Assembly (NCBI GenBank): GCA_017996515.1
Contig: JAGOGU010000031.1
Location: forward strand, 1-10,841
DNA from: Allobrachymonas sp.
GTDB lineage: Bacteria > Pseudomonadota > Gammaproteobacteria > Burkholderiales > Burkholderiaceae_C
Direction: 5' to 3'
DNA: 10,841 nt
The position numbers were made by a program, and so were the translations under genes. Positions 6,920-10,841 of this stretch are shown piece after piece. Numbering within the stretch: position 1 is the first letter of the stretch; every line of letters begins with the position of its first letter. Below the pieces are notes generated by a model that was not told the origin of the DNA, searched no databases, and worked only from the letters and a program-made list of their open reading frames with translations.

Positions 6920-7321
6920 TCACGCCAGAACGATCGTGACCAGCGCCGAACAGTCTTCCAGCGCGGTGAGTGCATGGGGCGCACCGCCGGGCAGGTAAAG
7001 CAGTTCGCCAGCTTGCAGCCGCGTCATGGTTTCCGGCACGGGGCGCGGCCAGATCACGGCGTTGCAGCCGCCGCGGCAACTGCTGAACTGGTCGTCGGCA
7101 GAGGCGATGGTGGACTGCACGTCCAGCACGCCTTCTATGCACTGGATGGTGATTTCGCCGGGTACATGGTGGCTGGGCATGGTTTTGCCTTTGCGCAAGA
7201 CGATGCGAACCACTTCCAGTTGGTCAGACTTGAACAACGCCCTGGTAGTGGCCTCAGCCAAGGCGCTGCCATAGGGCTGTACGCTGACAGCCTGAGCGGG
7301 TTGTGCGTGTTCCAGTGCCAT
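6920..7321 (-). CDS. Small single-domain cupin with Cys-X3-Cys insertion
   Basis: Cytosolic cupin of 133 residues. Cupin motif 1 is seen at 45-64 (GKTMPSHHVPGEITIQCIEG), with H51, H52 and E56 as probable metal ligands. Motif 2 is at 105-116 (GELLYLPGGAPH), with H116. Between the motifs, at about 66-100, there is a longer loop containing C82 and C86 (SSCRGGCN) plus a WPRPVPE stretch. With C61 and C124 the protein has four cysteines, which is many for this size. The fold binds a metal and either acts as an enzyme or as a sensor; which one is unknown here. The start at 7321 follows an AGG-containing site (CAGGT) about 12 bases upstream; a TTG at 7339 in frame is less likely. It lies 67 bases behind iscU. 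It is not a standard isc gene. Confidence 0.85.
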   Translation of the reverse strand: MALEHAQPAQAVSVQPYGSALAEATTRALFKSDQLEVVRIVLRKGKTMPSHHVPGEITIQCIEGVLDVQSTIASADDQFSSCRGGCNAVIWPRPVPETMTRLQAGELLYLPGGAPHALTALEDCSALVTIVLA

Positions 7322-7388
7322 GATCGTTTTTACCTGCAATAGGTTGATGGATGTTTGACGAGAGGCTGTGAGCGAAGCGCCAACGCCA

Positions 7389-7781
7389 TCAACCGGCTTG
7401 GTTCTGTTTTTGCCGATAGTCTTGCACGGCGGCCTTGATGGCGTCTTCGGCCAGGATGGAGCAGTGCACCTTCACGGGCGGCAGTTCCAACTCTTCGGCG
7501 ATGACGCTGTTTTTCAGGGCGGCGGCTTCGTCCAGCGTTTTGCCTTTGACCCATTCGGTCACGAGCGAACTGGACGCAATGGCCGAGCCGCAGCCATAGG
7601 TTTTGAAGCGCGCGTCTTCAATGACGCCGGTTTCGGGGTTGACCTTGATTTGCAGTTTCATCACGTCGCCACAGGCGGGCGCGCCCACCATACCGGTGCC
7701 CACGGTGTTGTCGCCTTTTTCGAAAGAGCCGACATTGCGGGGGTTTTCGTAATGATCAATCACTTTGTCGCTGTATGCCAT
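7389..7781 (-). CDS. iscU: IscU, Fe-S cluster scaffold
   Basis: Scaffold on which IscS-derived sulfur and iron are built into [2Fe-2S] clusters; cytosolic, 130 residues, the normal length. All conserved ligands are present: C37 and D39 (GAPACGDVMKLQI), C63 (KTYGCGSAIASSS), and H106 and C107 (KVHCSIL). The LPPVK motif at 100-104, the recognition site of the chaperone HscA, is intact, so a functional HscA is expected elsewhere in the genome. A good ribosome site (AAGGAAA) lies about 10 bases before the ATG at 7781. The gene is separated from the EF-hand gene by 169 bases and from iscS by two unrelated genes, whereas iscS and iscU normally adjoin. Confidence 0.98.
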   Translation of the reverse strand: MAYSDKVIDHYENPRNVGSFEKGDNTVGTGMVGAPACGDVMKLQIKVNPETGVIEDARFKTYGCGSAIASSSLVTEWVKGKTLDEAAALKNSVIAEELELPPVKVHCSILAEDAIKAAVQDYRQKQNQAG

Positions 7782-7860
7782 GATGCGGTTTCCTTGTGTG
7801 GTTGAGGGCCATGGGTGGTTGGAGGAAGCGGTGCCACCTGCTGCGATGCTATTGAAGGTG

Positions 7861-7878
7861 TTGAACAGGTCCGTTCAA
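7861..7878. repeat. Perfect dyad upstream of iscU
   Basis: TTGAAC (7861-7866) and GTTCAA (7873-7878) form a perfect 6-bp inverted repeat with a 6-base spacer, about 80 bases upstream of the iscU ATG within the 169-base gap. Spacing of 12 bases between arm starts is compatible with a dimeric repressor or a small hairpin. No T-run follows. No convincing -10 box can be paired with the TTGAAC. Confidence 0.35.
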
Positions 7879-7950
7879 ATTGCCTGGTTCCAAATTTGCG
7901 TGTGTGTGCACCGGGTGTTCCTTGTTGGGCTGGCGAATACTGGTCGGGGG

Positions 7951-8325
7951 CTAATCGGGGCAGACGCCTGGTTGTTCTGAGCGCGGCCAGTTGCTGATGT
8001 AGCAGTTCATACTCTCGGAATATCCAATACCTTCCAATCGGTCGCGTACATCCAGATAGCCGTTGCGGTTGCGATCCAGTTTGCGAAAGCTGTCGCGGCT
8101 AATGGGGAAAGTCAGCACCAAGGAACCGGTGGAAGACGGGTCGATGGAGAGAAACTCTTTCAAACTCAATTTGTTGTCGCCGTTTTTATCGTAAGCGTAG
8201 ATAAAGGATGCATCCGGACTGGCGACAGACAGGGCATAGGCCGATACGGACGGGAAAAGGAGCAGGCTGCCGATGAAATGGCGCATCACTTTTTTCATGG
8301 CTTTATCGTTGTCGCTGAATGCCAT
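7951..8325 (-). CDS. Exported small protein with two EF-hand loops
   Basis: Predicted exported protein of 124 residues with calcium-binding EF-hand loops; no characterised homologue is recognised. An N-terminal signal sequence (KKVMRHFIGSLLLFPSVSAYA) predicts cleavage near residue 31. The first EF loop is D46-K-N48-G-D50-N-K-L-S54-L-K-E57, with ligands at positions 1, 3, 5 and 12. The second is D84-R-N86-R-N88-G-Y-L-D92-V-R-D95, with D rather than E at position 12. Two cysteines (about 108 and 122) near the C-terminus could form a disulfide. The start at 8325 has an excellent GGAGAG site but overlaps the upstream gene by 23 bases. ATG codons at 8298 and 8286 give a more typical signal peptide and are real alternatives. 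It follows the other exported protein gene, and its link to Fe-S assembly is by position only. Confidence 0.8.
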   Translation of the reverse strand: MAFSDNDKAMKKVMRHFIGSLLLFPSVSAYALSVASPDASFIYAYDKNGDNKLSLKEFLSIDPSSTGSLVLTFPISRDSFRKLDRNRNGYLDVRDRLEGIGYSESMNCYISNWPRSEQPGVCPD

Positions 8326-8722
8326 CTTTTCTCTCCATGTACGTTTGCCGCGTAATCCACTCATATTTGCGCAGCATGTTGTTGCCGCCGATATAACGCA
8401 GAGAAAGCCAAGCCTGCTCGCCCTTTTGAGGCGTGCTGTCATCAGTAAATGCGCTGTTGGGCAAGCTGACCCACAGCTGCGAGCCGACGCGAAAAACCTT
8501 GGCGCATTCAATTTCGTTGCGGTGCAGATTGTTGTCGCTCACGCCTTGCAGTTGCACGCGCACGACCACTTCCTGCAAGGGCTGCTGTTCGACCTGTTCG
8601 ATGCGGCCCATCAGCAGGCAGGCCGCGTGGCTGTAGGCATGCGCCGGGGCCGCCGCCGCGAGCAAGCCCGCCAGCGCCAGACCTTGCCAAATGCGTCTAT
8701 GCATGCGCATGCCCGTGTCCAT
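8303..8722 (-). CDS. Exported small protein of unknown function behind iscS
   Basis: Not recognised. Protein of 139 residues with an N-terminal signal peptide (RRIWQGLALAGLLAAAAPAHA, cleavage near residue 29), so probably periplasmic. The mature part is mostly beta-prone (QEVVVRVQLQGV, KVFRVGSQLWVSL, QAWLSLRYIGG) and contains two cysteines at 35 and 73 that could form a disulfide. The end is basic (RKDGIQRQR). The chosen ATG at 8722 shares its A with the iscS stop codon (TGATG), which suggests translational coupling. ATG codons at 8710 and 8704 are alternatives that shorten the n-region. Its 3' end overlaps the start of the EF-hand gene. Together these overlaps support one operon, iscS to the EF-hand gene. 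Confidence 0.75.
   Translation of the reverse strand: MDTGMRMHRRIWQGLALAGLLAAAAPAHAYSHAACLLMGRIEQVEQQPLQEVVVRVQLQGVSDNNLHRNEIECAKVFRVGSQLWVSLPNSAFTDDSTPQKGEQAWLSLRYIGGNNMLRKYEWITRQTYMERKDGIQRQR
8331..8336 (-). promoter_or_regulatory. Ribosome binding site choosing the EF-hand gene start
   Basis: GGAGAG on the minus strand ends 5 bases before the ATG at 8325; counted from the GGAG core the spacing is 7 bases, which is ideal. This supports the 8325 start over the ATG at 8298, which has only a weak AAAG. The same bases also encode the end of the upstream gene, so the match could be coincidental. Confidence 0.5.
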
Positions 8723-9945
8723 CAGTGTGCCGCCCACTCGATGGTGCTCAAATCGATGCCGTCCTGGTGCATCTCCCACAGGGGGCTGAGTTCGCGCAGC
8801 TTGGCCACGTTTTCGGCGATGCTGGCAATGGCGTAATCGATCTCTTCTTCTGTGGTGAAGCGGCCAATGGTCATGCGCAGGCTGCTGTGTGCCAGCTCGT
8901 CGCTGCGGCCCAGGGCACGCAGCACGTAGCTGGGTTCCAGGCTGGCGCTGGTGCAGGCCGAGCCGCTGGATACGGCAATGCCTTTGATGCCCATGATGAG
9001 CGATTCGCCCTCGACGAAGTTGAAGCTGATGTTGAGGTTGTGGGGCACGCGGCGCTCCAGATCGCCATTGACAAAAGTCTGATCGATGCTGCCCAAGCCT
9101 TTGAGCAGGCGCTGTTGCAAGCGCTGTGCGTGCGCGTGATCTTGGGCCATTTCTTCTTTGGCGATGCGGTACGCCTCGCCCATGCCCACGATCTGGTGCG
9201 TGGGCAGGGTGCCGCTGCGCATGCCGCGCTCGTGGCCGCCGCCGTGCATTTGCGCTTCCAGCCGCACACGGGGCTTGCGGCGCACATACAGCGCGCCAAT
9301 GCCTTTGGGGCCATAGCTTTTGTGGCTGGCTAGGCTCATCAGGTCGATGGGCAGGGCTTGCACGTCGATGGCGACTTTGCCGGTGGCCTGCGCCGCATCC
9401 ACGTGAAAGATCACGCCTTTTTCGCGGCAGATGGCGCCGATGGCGGCCATATCCTGAATCACGCCGATTTCGTTGTTCACGAACATGACGCTGGCCAGAA
9501 TGGTGTCGGGGCGGATGGCGGCTTTGAATGCGTCCAGATCCAGCAGGCCGTTTTCCTGCACGTCGAGATAGGTCACTTCAAAGCCCTGGCGCTCCAGCTC
9601 GCGCATGGTATCCAGCACGGCTTTGTGCTCGGTCTTGACGGTGATGAGGTGCTTGCCCTTGCTTTGGTAGAAGTGCGCCGCGCCTTTGAGGGCGAGGTTG
9701 TCGGATTCGGTGGCGCCAGATGTCCACACGATTTCGCGCGGGTCGGCGTTGATGAGGGCGGCGACATGGCCACGCGCCTGTTCGATGGCGGCTTCGGCCT
9801 CCCACCCCCAGGCGTGGCTGCGGCTGGCGGCGTTGCCGAAATGCTCGCGCAGCCAGGGAATCATGGCGTCCACCACACGCGGATCTACCGGGGTGGTGGC
9901 GCCATAATCAAGATAAACGGGAAAGTGTGGCGTGGTGTCGCTCAT
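8722..9945 (-). CDS. iscS: IscS cysteine desulfurase
   Basis: Pyridoxal-phosphate enzyme that takes sulfur from cysteine, leaving alanine, and hands it to IscU and other acceptors in the cytosol. The protein has 407 residues, the usual length. It opens with [16 protein letters not shown]. Residues expected at the active site are present: H107 (KTEHKAV), D183 and Q186 ([11 protein letters not shown]), and the cofactor lysine K209 ([12 protein letters not shown]). The persulfide cysteine is C331 in [17 protein letters not shown], on the mobile loop typical of group I (IscS/NifS) desulfurases. The C-terminus [18 protein letters not shown] matches the IscU-binding tail of IscS. The start at 9945 matches the family but has only a weak ribosome site. 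It lies 54 bases behind iscR, and its stop overlaps the next gene by one base. Confidence 0.98.
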   Translation of the reverse strand: MSDTTPHFPVYLDYGATTPVDPRVVDAMIPWLREHFGNAASRSHAWGWEAEAAIEQARGHVAALINADPREIVWTSGATESDNLALKGAAHFYQSKGKHLITVKTEHKAVLDTMRELERQGFEVTYLDVQENGLLDLDAFKAAIRPDTILASVMFVNNEIGVIQDMAAIGAICREKGVIFHVDAAQATGKVAIDVQALPIDLMSLASHKSYGPKGIGALYVRRKPRVRLEAQMHGGGHERGMRSGTLPTHQIVGMGEAYRIAKEEMAQDHAHAQRLQQRLLKGLGSIDQTFVNGDLERRVPHNLNISFNFVEGESLIMGIKGIAVSSGSACTSASLEPSYVLRALGRSDELAHSSLRMTIGRFTTEEEIDYAIASIAENVAKLRELSPLWEMHQDGIDLSTIEWAAH

Positions 9946-9999
9946 GTTGTCATCAATGAAAGGTTGAAGTTGCGCAGCGCGTGTCCGTGTGGAATGGGG

Positions 10000-10545
10000 T
10001 CACGACTTGCTTTGAAAATTGCCGCTGCCCAGCGCAAACACCGAATTGGGGGCGTTGACGCGAATGGGCTTGAGCACCGGGGTGGTTGCAATCGGCTTGC
10101 GGGTCAGCGCTTTCTCTTCGACCTGTACGCCTTTGGCCAATTGCTCATCCACGAGTTTTTGCAAGTTCACCGAGCGCAGAAAATCGAGCATGCGCACGTT
10201 CAAGGCGCTCCACAAATCGTGGGTCATGCAAGGGCCGCCCAGGTTGCCCATGCAGTCTTCCTTGCCGCCGCAACTGGTGGCATCGAGCTGTTCGTCCACG
10301 GCCAGCACGATGTCGGCAATGGTGATATCGGCGGCTTTTCTGGCCAGCATGTAGCCGCCGCCAGGGCCGCGGGTGGACTCCACCAGCTTGTTACGGCGCA
10401 ATTTGCCAAACAGCTGCTCCAGATAGGAAAGCGAAATGCGCTGGCGCTGGCTGATGGCTGCCAGTGTGACAGGCCCTGCTCCCATGCGCAGGGCAAGGTC
10501 AATCATGGCAGTAACGGCAAAGCGTCCTTTGGTGGTCAATCGCAT
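10000..10545 (-). CDS. iscR: IscR, Rrf2-family Fe-S-sensing repressor
   Basis: Rrf2-family regulator that carries a [2Fe-2S] cluster and represses the isc operon when clusters are plentiful. Protein of 181 residues, somewhat longer than the 162 of E. coli. The winged-helix domain is at 1-70 (MRLTTKGRFAVTAMIDLA, SQRQRISLSYLEQLF, RGPGGGYMLAR). The cluster ligands are C92, C98, C106 and H109 in SCGGKEDCMGNLGGPCMTHD. The spacing C-X5-C-X7-C-X2-H has two more residues between the second and third cysteines than E. coli IscR. The C-terminal tail from about 140 is basic and divergent. An AAGGA ribosome site lies 10 bases before the ATG at 10545. It heads the isc cluster, and the candidate IscR operator upstream implies autoregulation. 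Confidence 0.97.
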   Translation of the reverse strand: MRLTTKGRFAVTAMIDLALRMGAGPVTLAAISQRQRISLSYLEQLFGKLRRNKLVESTRGPGGGYMLARKAADITIADIVLAVDEQLDATSCGGKEDCMGNLGGPCMTHDLWSALNVRMLDFLRSVNLQKLVDEQLAKGVQVEEKALTRKPIATTPVLKPIRVNAPNSVFALGSGNFQSKS

Positions 10546-10624
10546 GGTGGTTTTTTCCTTTTTTCAAACAGCAACGGCGGGGGCAAAAAGCAGTTGGCAC
10601 CGTTTTTGCGCGAAGCCTCGCATA

Positions 10625-10649
10625 ATAACCCCATGCCATGGAAAGGTAT
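10625..10649. promoter_or_regulatory. Weak second candidate IscR site
   Basis: A 25-bp stretch, read on the minus strand, has outer words ATACCT and GGTTAT at the same spacing as a type 1 IscR site, matching about 16 of 25 positions of the consensus as I recall it. The central half-site words do not fit. It may be chance; I list it because E. coli iscR has more than one site. Confidence 0.2.
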
Positions 10650-10699
10650 AAGGTTGATCGCGCAAAAAATTGTTGCTGTCTACAGTGGAAAGACGAGCA

Positions 10700-10724
10700 T
10701 TATCCGACTTTTTTTATCGAGTAT
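10700..10724 (-). promoter_or_regulatory. Candidate type 1 IscR operator upstream of iscR
   Basis: Read on the minus strand, half-sites ATACTCGA and GTCGGATAA lie in a 25-bp dyad with an A-rich centre. It matches about 20 of 25 positions of the type 1 IscR consensus as I recall it (ATASYYGACT, WWW core, inverted half-site). Each half-site matches 8 of 10. The dyad contains GATAAT, a possible -10 box, so a bound IscR could block RNA polymerase. No good -35 is seen at 17 bases, and the start point is not fixed. The implied leader is about 145 bases long. Confidence 0.6.
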
Positions 10725-10841
10725 AGCAGGTTCGCCCTCATCGTGCGCGGTGTGGCTTTGCATATATACAGTCCAGATGGAAGCTATCTGACGCATAAAC
10801 GCCTGCCTGTGTGTGAGGTCTGGTCGGCTGCAAACACCCCG

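Larger units (their letters stand above)
10546..10841. other. Leader and upstream region of iscR
   Basis: About 296 bases upstream of iscR to the window edge. It holds the candidate IscR operator(s) and a possible -10 box. On the minus strand one frame is open from base 10841 to a TAG at 10680 (53 codons, containing ATG at about 10796). It could be the 3' end of a gene that starts outside the window, but its residues show no family motif. I see no tRNA, riboswitch or terminator here. Confidence 0.5.

Noticed and set aside
8725..9333. Plus-strand frame of 202 codons
   Set aside because: Mirror of the 3' part of iscS; no independent motif.
9358..10791. Long open frame of 477 codons on the plus strand
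   Set aside because: It lies antisense to iscS and iscR, which have complete family motifs. Its residues are rich in His, Gly and Ala, as expected of the reverse of a GC-rich gene, and no domain is seen.
10680..10841. Minus-strand frame open from the window edge
   Set aside because: 53 codons without motif, and it overlaps the candidate IscR operator; it could be the end of an outside gene but this cannot be supported.
1..10841. CRISPR arrays, insertion sequences, phage or toxin-antitoxin genes, tRNA or rRNA
   Set aside because: No direct-repeat array, terminal inverted repeats with a transposase, or RNA gene pattern was seen by eye on either strand; all sizeable genes are accounted for by chromosomal families.

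Overview
The window reads as chromosomal DNA from a GC-rich betaproteobacterium, most likely Burkholderiales and close to Comamonadaceae. The evidence is an iscR-led Isc iron-sulfur cluster and the sequence character of its proteins. This is an inference, because no marker RNA lies in the window. No mobile element, CRISPR array, tRNA or rRNA was seen. Thirteen of the fourteen protein genes lie on the minus strand; only the isochorismatase-fold hydrolase gene is on the plus strand.

Left part (1-3572): the first 82 codons of folD (cut by the window edge) are preceded on the minus strand by a two-component pair. This pair is a membrane PAS/PAS histidine kinase of 842 residues and a FixJ-type response regulator (receiver plus LuxR-type helix-turn-helix), 63 bases apart and probably co-transcribed.

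Middle (3573-5489): an exported NlpC/P60 cysteine peptidase gene ends in a clear intrinsic terminator. It is divergent, across an AT-rich spacer of about 300 bases, from a cysteine hydrolase of the isochorismatase fold. That hydrolase gene converges on the end of the isc cluster over a 245-base gene-free stretch with imperfect hairpins.

Right part (5490-10841): an Isc cluster reads leftwards as iscR, iscS, two small exported proteins of unknown role (the second with two EF-hand loops), iscU, a cupin, a VOC-fold protein, iscA and hscB. IscR senses cluster status, IscS supplies sulfur, IscU is the scaffold, IscA is an A-type carrier and HscB is the J-protein co-chaperone. The four inserted genes make this cluster unusual. 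Equally notable, hscA and fdx do not follow hscB, although IscU keeps the LPPVK motif that HscA recognises. A good match to a type 1 IscR operator lies about 155-180 bases upstream of iscR, consistent with autoregulation.

The most interesting candidates for new biology are the four accessory genes inside the isc cluster, especially the cupin with its inserted Cys-X3-Cys and the exported EF-hand pair directly behind iscS. Their role in Fe-S assembly is not shown by the sequence; only their position suggests it.
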